Shown here: one piece after another, positions 52,937-62,456 of the stretch
Layout: the number at the start of each line of letters is the position of its first letter
Numbering within the stretch: the stretch's first letter is position 1
From: Pseudoduganella armeniaca
GTDB lineage: Bacteria > Pseudomonadota > Gammaproteobacteria > Burkholderiales > Burkholderiaceae_D
Reading direction: 5' to 3'
Assembly (NCBI RefSeq): GCF_003028855.1
Contig: NZ_CP028324.1
Coordinates: 2,480,001 to 2,544,000, forward strand
DNA length: 64,000 bases
Program-made: the position numbers and the translations under genes
Notes under the pieces: model-generated
The model's input: the letters and a program-made list of their open reading frames with translations, nothing else
Database searches by the model: none
What the model was told of the DNA's origin: nothing

Positions 52937-53863
52937 ATGGTGGTTCGCATCCTGCTGGGGATCATGGCGGCGCAGGTCCTGTGCGCGCTGCTGATCTGGT
53001 ATGCCGCCACGTCCTACATGCCGGCCGACCTGGCGCTGGTGCTGGCACTGCTGGCCGTCGTGCTGGTGCGGCTGGCGATCACCGGCAACAACTTCCTGCT
53101 GAGCTGGCGCCATGGCAGCCCGACGCCGCAGGCGCACCGGCTGACGGCCGTCGGCCGACTGCGCCTGCTGCTGGCCGAATTCAGCGCCACCATGCTGACG
53201 TCGTCGTGGCACATGCTGCGGCACCGGCCCGCGCCGTTCCTGGCGGCGGGCGGTGCCGCCTTGCCGGTGCTGCTGATCCACGGCTACGGCGCCAATGGCG
53301 GCTACTGGCATGCGCTGCGCCGGTTGCTGCGCGCGCAGGGCATCAGCCATGACGCCGTCGATCTGGAACCCGTCACCGGCGCCATCGACGACTATGCCGA
53401 CCAGGTGGAGGCGGGCGTGCGCCGGCTGCTCGCGGCCACCGGCGCGGCGCGCGTCGTCATCGTCGCGCACAGCATGGGCGGCCTGGTCACGCGGGCCTGG
53501 CTGCGCCGCCATGGCGCGGCGGCCGAGGCGCGCGTGGCGCGCGTCATCACCCTGGGCACGCCGCACTTCGGCACGGCGCTGGCAGCGCTGGGCATCGGCG
53601 CCAACGCGGCGCAGATGCGGCGCGGCGCGCCCTGGCTGGCGCAGCTCGACCGCGACGACCGCGAGCGGCGTGCCCTGTTCACGTCGATCTGGACCTGGCA
53701 CGACAACATCATCGCCCCGCAGGTCTCCTGCCAGCTGCCAGGCGCCCGCAACGTGGCGCTGGGCGGCATCGGCCACGTGGCGCTGGGCAGCCATCCGCAA
53801 GTGTTGCGCACGATACTCGACGAGATTTTGACGGCGTCCACACCATCCGCTAGACTGTATTGA
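52937..53863 (+). CDS. Alpha/beta-hydrolase, triacylglycerol-lipase-like
   Basis: The 308-residue protein has one or two N-terminal hydrophobic segments (residues about 4-50). The alpha/beta-hydrolase core carries the oxyanion strand LPVLLIHGYGANGGYW near 112 and the nucleophile elbow VIVAHSMGGLVTRAW near 175. The Asp is probably in TWHDNIIAP near 255 and the His in GGIGHVALGSHP near 277. AGGAG precedes the ATG. It follows the GMC gene after 10 bp; whether it belongs to that operon is uncertain. Confidence 0.8.
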   Translation: MVVRILLGIMAAQVLCALLIWYAATSYMPADLALVLALLAVVLVRLAITGNNFLLSWRHGSPTPQAHRLTAVGRLRLLLAEFSATMLTSSWHMLRHRPAPFLAAGGAALPVLLIHGYGANGGYWHALRRLLRAQGISHDAVDLEPVTGAIDDYADQVEAGVRRLLAATGAARVVIVAHSMGGLVTRAWLRRHGAAAEARVARVITLGTPHFGTALAALGIGANAAQMRRGAPWLAQLDRDDRERRALFTSIWTWHDNIIAPQVSCQLPGARNVALGGIGHVALGSHPQVLRTILDEILTASTPSARLY

Positions 53864-54044
53864 TTGCTGGAAACATGGTCACGCCGGACACATAACCGGC
53901 GGTCCGTGCGCGCGCCGCTTTCGTGCTTCGCGTGCCGGCGGAATAAGGGATACTGACAGGACGGGGAGGGCGCATGCCCGCAAGAAGGGCCCGCACACCA
54001 TGCCAGCGGCAGGGGCGTGCCCAGGTAACTACAGGAGTGCGAAC

Positions 54045-57000
54045 GTGTCGGCACGGATCCTCATCATAGAAGACAATCCCACCAATATGGAGCTGATGGT
54101 GTACCTGCTGCGGGCCTTCGGCTACACCCCGCTCAGCGCCGCGGACGGGGAGGAAGGGGTGGCGGTGGCGCGGCGCGAACGGCCCGACCTGATCATCTGC
54201 GACGTCCACCTGCCCAAGCTCGATGGCTACGGCGTGGTGGCCGCGCTGAAGGCCGATCCGGGCACGCGGGCCATCCCCGCGCTGGCCGTGACGGCGTTGG
54301 CGATGGTGGGCGACCGCGAACGGCTGCTGGCCGCCGGCTTCGACGGCTACATCGGCAAACCGATCGAACCGGACAGCTTCGTCACCCAGATCGAGTCTTT
54401 TTTACCGGGGGAGATGTCGCCCCCTGAACAAGACGACATCGCAACGATCCTCATCGTCGACGATCATGTGCTGAACCGCGAGTTCCTGATGACGTTGCTG
54501 GGGTTCTCCGGCTACCGCCTGATGGAGGCGGCCAGCGGCACCGAGGCCCTGAAACTGATCGAGCACGACAAGCCGGACCTGATCATCTCGGACATCCTCA
54601 TGCCGCAGATGGACGGCTACGAACTGGTGGCGCGGGTGCGCAGCAATCCCGCCACCGCGCAGGTCCCCATCATCTTCTACACCGCCACCTACCGCGAGAA
54701 GGAAGCGGCCGCCGTTGCCGAGGCGTGCGGCGTGCGCTGGGTGCTGCCGAAACCGTCCGACCCGGACATCATCCTGGGCACCGTGCACGAGGCGCTGGGC
54801 GCCAAGGAAGCGCCGCCCGTGCTGGACTTCGCGCCGCGCCCGCCGGACGATCCCAAGCTGGGCCATATCGGCAACAAGATGGTGGAATACCTGGACGAGG
54901 TCGAGTCCTCCAGCCAGCTGCTGACGCAGCTGGCGCACCACGACGGCAAGGAAGCGCGCGATGGCGAGACCGAGCGCCTGCACACGATGACGCAGCGGCT
55001 GTCGAACAGCCTGTCCAGCCTGCAGGCGGTCAGCCTGCGCCTGACGGCGCTGATCGAACTGGGCATCGACCTGGGCGCCAAGCGCGAGCCGCAGGGCCTG
55101 CTCGACATCGGCTGCAGGGTGGCGCAGAACATCTGCGTGTCGCGCTATGCCTGCATCGGCGTGCTGGACGAGGATGCCGGCACGCTGACGCATTTCGCCT
55201 GCTGCGGGATCGGCGAGAACGCGCGCATCCTGTCCGGCAATCCCGATGCTGGCGTGCTGCGCCAGGTGCTGCAGTCGCGCCAGCCGGTGCGCATGGGCGG
55301 CCTGCCGGGCCATCCCTCCCACATCGGTCTGCCCGAGGAGCATCCGCCCGTGCATTCGTTCCTGGGCGTGCCGATCGTGTCGAACGAGCGGGTGCACGGC
55401 TGGCTGTACCTGGCCGACAAGATGGGCGCCCCGGAATTCTCCGAGGTGGACGAGCGCGTGGCCGTGACGGTGGCCGCGCAGGTCGCGGTGGCCTACGAGA
55501 ACCTGCGCCTGTACGACGAGATCCGCCGCCATCACGCGCAACTGCAGGCGGACATGGACGCGCGCACCAAGCTGACGGAAGACCTGCGCCGCTTCCGCAT
55601 GGCGATGGATGCGACGGCCGATGCCATCTTCCTGGTCGACCGCGCCAATATGTGCTTCGTGGACGTCAACGTGACGGCCTGCCGCATGCTGGGCTACGAA
55701 CGCGAGGACTTCCTGCTGGTGGGCCAGCGCGACCGCGGCAGCGCGCCGGCCCAGCTGGCGGAGCTGTATGACAAGCTGCTGGCCGGCGACCAGAGCGGCG
55801 CGATGGCGGAAATCCTGGTGCACCGCCGCGACGGTTCGCTGCTGTCGGTGGAAGTGCAGCGGCGCACGCTGCGCTCGGGCCAGAACTGGATCCTGGTGGC
55901 CGTCGCGCGCGACATCACCGAGCGCAAGGAAGCGGAACGGCGCCTGCTGAAGCTGGCCCACTTCGACACCTTGACGAACCTGCCGAACCGCAGCCAGCTG
56001 TACGAATCGCTGACGCATTCGCTGGTGCAGGCGGCCGAGCACCGCTGGGCGCTGGCCGTGCTGTTCCTCGACATGGACCGCTTCAAGAACATCAACGACA
56101 CGCTGGGCCATACCATCGGTGACGAGCTGTTGCGCCAGTTCTCCAGCCGCCTGGTGGACTGCCTGCGCGTGCGCGACACCATCGGCCGCTTCGGCGGCGA
56201 CGAATTCGCGGCCATCCTGATGCTGCCCGAAGGCGTGCAGAGCGCGCTGCCGGTGATCGACAAGATCCGCGAGGCCATGCGCCAGCCGTTCGACCTGAAG
56301 GGCCACGAGGTCACCGTCACCGCCAGCATCGGCATTTCGGTGTTCCCGGACGACGGCACCGACGCGGACACGCTGATCAAGTATGCGGACACGGCGATGT
56401 ACCGCGCCAAGGAGGCCGGCCGCGACGCGTTCCGCTTCTTCACGGCCGAGATGAACGCCCAGTCGCTGGCGCGGCTGGACCTGGAGAACGCGCTGCGCCG
56501 CGCCATCGACAACGGCGAGTTCGTGCTGTACTTCCAGCCCAAGGTGCACCTGTCCACGGGCCGCATCAGCGGCGCGGAGGCGTTGATCCGCTGGAACCGT
56601 CCCGGCCACGGCATGGTGTCGCCAGCGCTGTTCATTCCGCTGCTGGAGGAAACCGGCCTGATCGTGCGCGTGGGCGCCTGGGTGATCCACGAGGCGTGCC
56701 GCAAGATCGCCCAGTGGAAGGCTTCCGGCGCGGGCGCGGTGCAGCTCTCCGTCAACGTCTCGGGCATCCAGTTCTTTGTCGGCGGCCTGCAGGAGGAAGT
56801 GCTCAAAGCCTTGCGCGAGCACGACATCCCGCCCGAACTCCTGGAGCTGGAGCTGACCGAGAGCTCGCTGATGTCGAACGCGGAAGAGACGATCACCGTA
56901 CTGCAGACCTTGAAAGAGCTGGGCATCAAGATCTCGATCGACGACTTCGGCACCGGCTACTCGTCGCTGGCCTACCTGAAGCGCTTCCCGATCGACAAGC

Positions 57001-57671
57001 TGAAGATCGACATCGCCTTCGTGCGCGAGGTGACCAGCAATCCGGACGACGCGGCCATCGTGCTGGCCATCATCAACATGGCGCACAGCATGAAGCTCAA
57101 GGTGATCGCCGAAGGGGTCGAGAAGGATGCCCAGCTGGCCTACCTGCGCCGCCACGACTGCGACGAGATGCAGGGCTATTACTTCAGCCGCCCGGTGCCG
57201 GCCGACGATTTCGAGGCCATGCTGCGCGAGGGCCGCTACCTGCAGACGCCGGCCGACGACGCGCGCGACCGTGAGCAGCCGACCTTGCTGATCGTCGACG
57301 ACGATGCCTTCATGCTGGACGTGCTGTCGGACTTCCTGGCGCAGGACGGCTATCGCATCCTGACGGCCCAGACGGCGGCCGAGGGCTTCGACATCCTGGC
57401 GCGCTACCGCGTGCAGGTGATCCTGTGCGACCAGTGCATGCCGAACATGAGCGGCACGGAGTTCATGGAGCGGGTCAAGAACCTGGCGCCGGACACGTTC
57501 CGCATCATGCTGTCGGCCTACGCGGACCTGACGCCGATCATGGCCGCGATCAACCGGGGCGCCATCGACCGCTTCTATACGAAGCCGTGGAAGGGCGCCG
57601 TGTTACGTGAAAACATCCGCGAGGGCTTCCGGCTGCACGGCCAGGCCCGCGCGCGGCGGCAGGCGGCGTGA
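54045..57671 (+). CDS. Hybrid c-di-GMP protein: REC-REC-GAF-PAS-GGDEF-EAL-REC
   Basis: The 1208-residue cytoplasmic protein has two receiver domains (Asp in ICDVHLPKLDG and ISDILMPQMDG), a GAF-type domain (about 330-490) and a PAS domain (about 510-630). GGDEF (RFGGDEF near 717, intact) is preceded by an intact inhibitory site (RVRD, five residues before). An EAL domain (motif EAL near 844, DDFGTGYSS, VIAEGVE, all intact) and a third receiver (LLIVDDDAF, near 1082) end it. Both synthesis and hydrolysis of c-di-GMP look possible. I start at GTG 54045, preceded by CAGGAG; an ATG at 54000 would add 15 residues. Confidence 0.9.
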   Translation: MSARILIIEDNPTNMELMVYLLRAFGYTPLSAADGEEGVAVARRERPDLIICDVHLPKLDGYGVVAALKADPGTRAIPALAVTALAMVGDRERLLAAGFDGYIGKPIEPDSFVTQIESFLPGEMSPPEQDDIATILIVDDHVLNREFLMTLLGFSGYRLMEAASGTEALKLIEHDKPDLIISDILMPQMDGYELVARVRSNPATAQVPIIFYTATYREKEAAAVAEACGVRWVLPKPSDPDIILGTVHEALGAKEAPPVLDFAPRPPDDPKLGHIGNKMVEYLDEVESSSQLLTQLAHHDGKEARDGETERLHTMTQRLSNSLSSLQAVSLRLTALIELGIDLGAKREPQGLLDIGCRVAQNICVSRYACIGVLDEDAGTLTHFACCGIGENARILSGNPDAGVLRQVLQSRQPVRMGGLPGHPSHIGLPEEHPPVHSFLGVPIVSNERVHGWLYLADKMGAPEFSEVDERVAVTVAAQVAVAYENLRLYDEIRRHHAQLQADMDARTKLTEDLRRFRMAMDATADAIFLVDRANMCFVDVNVTACRMLGYEREDFLLVGQRDRGSAPAQLAELYDKLLAGDQSGAMAEILVHRRDGSLLSVEVQRRTLRSGQNWILVAVARDITERKEAERRLLKLAHFDTLTNLPNRSQLYESLTHSLVQAAEHRWALAVLFLDMDRFKNINDTLGHTIGDELLRQFSSRLVDCLRVRDTIGRFGGDEFAAILMLPEGVQSALPVIDKIREAMRQPFDLKGHEVTVTASIGISVFPDDGTDADTLIKYADTAMYRAKEAGRDAFRFFTAEMNAQSLARLDLENALRRAIDNGEFVLYFQPKVHLSTGRISGAEALIRWNRPGHGMVSPALFIPLLEETGLIVRVGAWVIHEACRKIAQWKASGAGAVQLSVNVSGIQFFVGGLQEEVLKALREHDIPPELLELELTESSLMSNAEETITVLQTLKELGIKISIDDFGTGYSSLAYLKRFPIDKLKIDIAFVREVTSNPDDAAIVLAIINMAHSMKLKVIAEGVEKDAQLAYLRRHDCDEMQGYYFSRPVPADDFEAMLREGRYLQTPADDARDREQPTLLIVDDDAFMLDVLSDFLAQDGYRILTAQTAAEGFDILARYRVQVILCDQCMPNMSGTEFMERVKNLAPDTFRIMLSAYADLTPIMAAINRGAIDRFYTKPWKGAVLRENIREGFRLHGQARARRQAA

Positions 57672-57678
57672 GGGTGCC

Positions 57679-57957
57679 ATGGCGAAGAAGATGAAATCGC
57701 AGAATATCTGGCAGGCCGGCGTGGATGCATTCGCGGCGCGGCGCAAGAAGGTCGAGGCGCTGCGCGCGGCCGTGCGCAGCGCGCGCGACGAAACGGCGCG
57801 CCCGCGCCTGGTGGCATCCAACGACGGTATGGACGAGCAGATCCGCCATGCGACCCTGGCAGCCACGCTGCCGCTGCGGCAGGAGCTGGAAGCGCTGAAG
57901 GAAGAGGTGGCAAGCCTGCGCCGGCAGGTGGCGGAGCTGGCCAAACGGGGCGGCTGA
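57679..57957 (+). CDS. Short coiled-coil protein, 92 aa
   Basis: The 92-residue basic protein has a central helical part and a leucine-rich coiled coil at the end (RQELEALKEEVASLRRQVAEL). It has no signal peptide. The start is ATG 57679, 7 bp after the hybrid gene's stop; an upstream ATG at 57607 overlaps that gene. It is probably co-transcribed with the c-di-GMP gene. Function unknown. Confidence 0.65.
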   Translation: MAKKMKSQNIWQAGVDAFAARRKKVEALRAAVRSARDETARPRLVASNDGMDEQIRHATLAATLPLRQELEALKEEVASLRRQVAELAKRGG

Positions 57958-58041
57958 GACCCCGCCTGTTCCAGCCGGGGCGCCATCGGTGTTATCCTTG
58001 CAGGAGCAATAACAGAAATAACAGGAAAACTCACTCGCCCC

Positions 58042-58710
58042 ATGCTACAAAAAGCCCCAAGACGCACACGCGAACGGATACTGGAGTTGTCGCTGCGCCT
58101 GTTCAACGAATTCGGCGAGCCGAACATCACCACGACCGTGATCGCCGAAGAGATGAACATCTCGCCGGGGAACTTGTACTACCATTTCCGCAACAAGGAC
58201 GACATCGTCAACTCGATCTTCGTCCAGTTCGAGCAGGAGATCGAGCGCATCCTGCACGTGCCCAGCGGGCGCCGCTCGAACATCGAGGACGTGTGGCAGT
58301 ACCTGCACCTGATGTTCGAACTGATCTGGCGCTACCGCTTCTTCTACCGCGACCTGAACGACCTCCTGTCGCGCAACCGCAAGCTCGAGCTACACTTCAA
58401 GCAGATCCTGGCGCACAAGATCAAGGTGGCCACGCAGCTGTGCGTAGACCTGCGCAGCGAGGCCTCGCTGGAAGCTTCCGACGTGACGATCGAGGCGATG
58501 GCGACGAATATGGTGGTGGTGGCGACCTACTGGCTGTCGTACGAATACGTGCGCAACCCGCGCAAGTACACCGAGCAGCAGTCGATGGCCGATGCGCTGG
58601 CGCGCGGCTGTTACCAGGTGCTGACCCAGGTCGAACCCTATCTGCGCGGCGAGACGCTGCAGCGCTTCCGCAAGCTGTCCGACGATTACCTGAAAAAGCT
58701 CAACAAGTGA
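58042..58710 (+). CDS. TetR/AcrR-family transcriptional regulator
   Basis: The 222-residue regulator has a TetR N-terminal HTH (ILELSLRLFNEFGEPNITTT, then ISPGNLYYHFRNKDDI, about 14-60). A helical ligand domain (about 80-215) follows. Its stop overlaps the next gene's GTG (58707-58710, GTGA), a 4-bp coupling. This TetR-LOG pair is common in Burkholderiales; the ligand is unknown. No ribosome site is seen before ATG 58042. Confidence 0.85.
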   Translation: MLQKAPRRTRERILELSLRLFNEFGEPNITTTVIAEEMNISPGNLYYHFRNKDDIVNSIFVQFEQEIERILHVPSGRRSNIEDVWQYLHLMFELIWRYRFFYRDLNDLLSRNRKLELHFKQILAHKIKVATQLCVDLRSEASLEASDVTIEAMATNMVVVATYWLSYEYVRNPRKYTEQQSMADALARGCYQVLTQVEPYLRGETLQRFRKLSDDYLKKLNK

Positions 58711-59270
58711 AAACGATCTGTGTCTATTGTGGCGCCCGTCCCGGCGCCAGCCCCCTGTACGCCGACGGCGCCCGTGCGCTGGCGGCAGCGCTGGTCGAAC
58801 AGAACCTGACGCTGGTTTACGGCGGCGGCAAGGTCGGCCTGATGGGCATCGTGGCCGACGAGGTGCTGCGCCTGGGTGGCGAGGTCACGGGCGTGATCCC
58901 GAACGCGCTGGTGGAACGGGAAGTGGGCCACACGGGCCTGACGCGCCAGTTCATCGTCAAGGACATGCACGAGCGCAAGGCCATGATGGCGCGCCTGTCG
59001 GACGGCTTCATCGCCATGCCGGGCGGGATGGGCACGTTGGAAGAGCTGTTCGAGATGCTGACGTGGGGCCAGCTGGGCATCCACGACAAGCCGGTCGGCT
59101 TGTTGAACGTAGGCGGCTTCTACGACCGCCTGGCCGCCTTCATCGGCCACGCCCGCGACGAAGGCTTTATCGGCGCCGAGCACGCGGCACGCATGCTGGT
59201 GGCGGAGGCACCGCAGGACCTGCTGGCGCAAATGCGCGCGCTGGCGCCGGCGCAGCCGCTCTACACTTGA
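58707..59270 (+). CDS. LOG-family nucleoside 5'-monophosphate phosphoribohydrolase
   Basis: The 187-residue protein has the LOG signature PGGMGTLEELFE near 108 and YGGGKVGLMG near 37, which catalyse N-ribosidic cleavage of (cytokinin) nucleotides. It starts GTG 58707, VKTICVYCGARPG, overlapping the TetR stop. Family members also act on AMP-like purine nucleotides in bacteria that make no cytokinin. Confidence 0.85.
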   Translation: MKTICVYCGARPGASPLYADGARALAAALVEQNLTLVYGGGKVGLMGIVADEVLRLGGEVTGVIPNALVEREVGHTGLTRQFIVKDMHERKAMMARLSDGFIAMPGGMGTLEELFEMLTWGQLGIHDKPVGLLNVGGFYDRLAAFIGHARDEGFIGAEHAARMLVAEAPQDLLAQMRALAPAQPLYT

Positions 59271-59456
59271 CACGCACCCGGGCCTGCACTGGCACGCCGG
59301 GATAGCACAGCTCGAATCTGGCGCAACCGCCGCCTCCAGGTGCCCGTCATACGGCTGCCCGATGCGGCTGCGGCGGAGCATCGGCCACCGGCGTTGGACA
59401 CGGCGAATGACAGGATGCTAGTATTGATGTTTACATAACCTCAATATCGGTCCGCC

Positions 59457-60074
59457 ATGCTGTTATATGTCGACGCGCAGTACGTCAGTCCTTATGCCAT
59501 GTCCGTCTTTGTCGCGCTGAAGGAAAAGGGCATCGCCTTCGACATGCAGACGGTCGACCTGGAAGCGGGCGGCCAGCACGCGCCCGGTTTCGCCGCACAA
59601 TCGTCGACGCAGCGCGTGCCGACCTTGGTCGATGGCGACTTGTGCCTGACCGAGTCGTCCGCGATCACGGAATACCTGGACGAGGTGTATCCGGGCACGC
59701 CGCTGTACCCGTACGAGCCGAAGCTGAAGGCGAGGGCGCGCCAGGTGCAGGCCTGGCTGCGCAGCGACCTGTTGCCGATCCGCCAGGAGCGCTCCTCCCT
59801 GGTCGTGTTCTATGGACCAAGCGAGGCGCCGCTGTCGGCCGCCGCCCAGGCCGCCGCCAACAAGCTGTTCGCCGCTGCCCAGGCGCTGCTGGCCGAGGAT
59901 GCCGAACACCTTTGCGGCACGTGGTCGCTGGCCGACGTCGATTTGGCGATGATGCTGCACCGGTTGATCCTGAACGGCGACCCGGTGCCGCCGCGGCTGC
60001 GCGCCTATGCCGAGCGGCAGTGGCAGCATCCCGCCGTGCAGGCGTGGGTCAGGCGCGAACGCCCGCCGCTGTAA
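59457..60074 (+). CDS. Glutathione S-transferase, YfcF-like
   Basis: The 205-residue protein has the GST N domain (LLYVDAQYVSPYAMSVFVAL, then QRVPTLVDGDLCLTESSAITEYL near 53). A helical C domain with TWSLADVDLAMMLHRLIL near 150 follows. The catalytic Ser/Cys is probably within VSPYAMS. It is transcribed on its own and faces a metallopeptidase gene with 24 bp between. YfcF proteins use glutathione against peroxides. Confidence 0.85.
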   Translation: MLLYVDAQYVSPYAMSVFVALKEKGIAFDMQTVDLEAGGQHAPGFAAQSSTQRVPTLVDGDLCLTESSAITEYLDEVYPGTPLYPYEPKLKARARQVQAWLRSDLLPIRQERSSLVVFYGPSEAPLSAAAQAAANKLFAAAQALLAEDAEHLCGTWSLADVDLAMMLHRLILNGDPVPPRLRAYAERQWQHPAVQAWVRRERPPL

Positions 60075-60098
60075 GCGCCGTCAGGCTGGCCACGGGGC

Positions 60099-60632
60099 TT
60101 ACCACAGCTTTTGCCCCGAGTGCTCCAGCACGGTGAGATACACGCGCACATCGAACTCGTACTGGTGGTAGTTCGGTTCCATATAGGTGCACAGCTTGTA
60201 GAACGCCTTGTCGTGCTGCTTTTCCTTCACGTGCGCCAGTTCGTGCACGGCGATCATGCGCAAAAATTCCAGCGGCACGTCGCGGAACATGGCGGCCACC
60301 TTGATCTCGTGCTTGGCCTTCAGCTTGCCACCCTGGACGCGCGAGATCGACGTGTGCAGGCCCAGCGCGTGGTTGATCACGTGGATCTTGTTGTCGAATG
60401 CGACCTTGTTGATCGGCTCCGCATTGCGCAGGAACGCCGTCTTCAGATCCTGCACGTAGTCGTACAGGGCGCGGTCGTTGCGGATGTCGTGGGCTTTCGG
60501 ATAACGTTGCAGCAGCACGTCGCCGAGGCGGTCCTGGGCCAGCAACTGGGCCACCTGGGCACGGGTCTGGTCGGAATAGGCGCCCAGGTATTTCAAGGGC
60601 GGGTCAAACGGGTGCTGGGCGGTCGAATTCAT
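60099..60632 (-). CDS. YgjP-like zinc metallopeptidase
   Basis: The 177-residue cytoplasmic protein has a HELAHVKEKQHDKAFY zinc motif near 130, in which HExxH supplies two ligands and the His of KQHD the third. This is the M48/YgjP-like pattern. The N-terminal helices (TRAQVAQLLAQDRLGDVLLQ) are not known in the family. It is convergent with the GST gene and divergent, 46 bp apart, from the Cho-like gene. Substrate unknown. Confidence 0.8.
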   Translation of the reverse strand: MNSTAQHPFDPPLKYLGAYSDQTRAQVAQLLAQDRLGDVLLQRYPKAHDIRNDRALYDYVQDLKTAFLRNAEPINKVAFDNKIHVINHALGLHTSISRVQGGKLKAKHEIKVAAMFRDVPLEFLRMIAVHELAHVKEKQHDKAFYKLCTYMEPNYHQYEFDVRVYLTVLEHSGQKLW

Positions 60633-60678
60633 GGCGGCGAGACTGTACCACAGCCGTGCCGCGCCGTATCATGACGCC

Positions 60679-61530
60679 ATGCACACCCACGTCAATTCAG
60701 TGGGGCTCCTGGTCTGCACCGATCCGGCACTGAACTTCAGCACGCCCTTGCACATCCCACGCGCTTGCCTCGACGCGCTGCCCCAGCAACCCGGCGTCTA
60801 CATCTTCCGCGACGAGGCGGGCGTCTCCGTCTACATCGGCAATAGCGTCAACATCCGCCAGCGCGTGCTGTCGCACCTGCGCACGCCCGAGGAAGCGCAG
60901 CTGCTGGCGCGCACTCACCACATCGAGCACGAACGCACGGGCGGCGAGATCGGCGCCTTGCTGCGCGAGGCGCAGCTGATCAAGGCGCACCAGCCGGTCT
61001 TCAACAGCAAGCTGCGGCGCATCCGCGAGATGTGCTCGATCCGCCTGGGCGTGGCGTTGCCCGAGGTGGTGTTCGCAAAAGACGTTGACTTCGGCCGCAC
61101 CGAGGGCCTGTTCGGCCTGTTCCAGACGCCGCAGGCGGCGCGCGAGACCTTGCGCGGCCTGGCGCAGGAGGCTGGGCTGTGCTCCGTCATGACGGGCCTG
61201 GAGAAGGGCGCGCCGGGCCGGCCGTGCTTTGCGCGCCAGATCCGGCGCTGCCAAGGCGCCTGCACGGGCGAGGAAAGCGCCGCCGACCATGCGGCGCGCG
61301 TGCAGGCGGCGCTCGCGCCGCTGCGCGTCATGCCCTGGCCGTATCCCGGCCCCATCGCCATCGTGGAAAAGTCGGACGGCCTGCGCCAGCGCCAACTGGT
61401 CGACAACTGGTGCTACCTGGGCACCCGGCGCCCGCGCGGCAAGGCGCCGGCGCGGTTCGACGTGGATGTTTATCGTATTCTCGTCAAGCCGCTGTTCCAG
61501 GGGATATTGACGATTGAACAGCTGGGTTGA
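60679..61530 (+). CDS. cho: Cho-like UvrC-family endonuclease
   Basis: The 283-residue protein has a GIY-YIG nuclease domain (GVYIFRDEAGVSVYIGNSV near 38) with UvrC-type residues and GEIGALLREAQLIKAHQP near 90. It lacks the UvrB-interacting and C-terminal nuclease domains of UvrC, as Cho does. It makes the 3' incision beside bulky DNA damage. The start is ATG 60679; a longer frame from 60631 is less likely. I looked for a LexA box upstream and found none. Confidence 0.8.
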   Translation: MHTHVNSVGLLVCTDPALNFSTPLHIPRACLDALPQQPGVYIFRDEAGVSVYIGNSVNIRQRVLSHLRTPEEAQLLARTHHIEHERTGGEIGALLREAQLIKAHQPVFNSKLRRIREMCSIRLGVALPEVVFAKDVDFGRTEGLFGLFQTPQAARETLRGLAQEAGLCSVMTGLEKGAPGRPCFARQIRRCQGACTGEESAADHAARVQAALAPLRVMPWPYPGPIAIVEKSDGLRQRQLVDNWCYLGTRRPRGKAPARFDVDVYRILVKPLFQGILTIEQLG

Positions 61531-61638
61531 AACAGTGCCTGTCCGCGGCCCGGCCCGAGTACAAAGAAATTCTGTGTGCCATGTTCCGCCAGCATTCTCG
61601 TGAATTATAATTTTATTATTTAAGCACGAGGAGGACCG

Positions 61639-62346
61639 ATGAACGCTTTGTTGAAAGCCGCAGTATGGGGAAACCTGGCCTTTGGCGCACAGGTGCATGC
61701 CGAGGTGATTACCTATGAATTTACCGCCACAGTCACCGAGATTAAACATGGGACTCTGGTTTCGGGAGGCGCTTCCGCAACTGTAAACAGCTCGGACTAT
61801 GGGGGATTTCTCGTGACCCTGGGCGAAAAAGTCCATGGCCGGTTTAGCTTCGATACCGATACGGTATTAGAGGATACGAGCCTCGGCTCGGACGATATGC
61901 TGGGAATTTACCACGACAATGTGCACCGTAATTCCATCTCCGCCACTTTCGAGCAAAGCGGCCATGTATTGGCACCCGGCAAGCCCGGGCAAACGATGAT
62001 CGGTGTGAACGACTGGCGAGTCGGTCACGACACGCTTCAGGTGTTCCAGCAGACGGTGGATGGTGAGTATAACCGTGAGGCTCTCCTCTATATCATGGAT
62101 GCCGATGTGTCTCCCGGCGCGTTGCCCTATAAGTGGGTGCCGGCAATCCCGAATTCTATCGATGCTTTCGAAGACCGGCAATTTCTGTATTATTCCAAGG
62201 GGAGTGATAAAGCTATCAACGTGACCGCCACCTTTACCTCGGTGCGGCAAATCAGCCCGGTCCCTGAGCCAGGCACCTACGCAATGCTGCTGGCAGGCCT
62301 GGGCCTGGTCGGCTGGCAGCGCAAGCGGCAATCGCGGCTGCGCTGA
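61639..62346 (+). CDS. PEP-CTERM sorting domain protein
   Basis: The 235-residue secreted protein has a signal peptide (NALLKAAVWGNLAFGAQVHA) and a beta-rich body. The tail PVPEPGTYAMLLAGLGLVG is followed by RKRQSRLR, the exosortase signal. GAGGAGG precedes the ATG. Base composition is lower in GC than its neighbours. The next gene (62457) is a paralogue: bodies diverge but tails are nearly identical at the DNA level. Confidence 0.85.
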   Translation: MNALLKAAVWGNLAFGAQVHAEVITYEFTATVTEIKHGTLVSGGASATVNSSDYGGFLVTLGEKVHGRFSFDTDTVLEDTSLGSDDMLGIYHDNVHRNSISATFEQSGHVLAPGKPGQTMIGVNDWRVGHDTLQVFQQTVDGEYNREALLYIMDADVSPGALPYKWVPAIPNSIDAFEDRQFLYYSKGSDKAINVTATFTSVRQISPVPEPGTYAMLLAGLGLVGWQRKRQSRLR

Positions 62347-62456
62347 ACCGGTTACGGCGCGCGAAGTTCTACCGTGCCGACTCGCCGAGATGACCCACCG
62401 GCTGAGTTGCTTCAATGGCTTTGCAACAGTTTGGTAACTTCTATCGAGCACTATTT

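Noticed and set aside
54402..57155. A 917-codon minus-strand frame opposite the c-di-GMP gene
   Set aside because: Its composition is typical of antisense frames in GC-rich genes; the plus-strand gene carries all domain motifs.
60633..60678. A LexA box expected before the Cho-like nuclease
   Set aside because: CTGTACCACAG is present but the spacing does not fit CTGT-N8-ACAG; no box seen.
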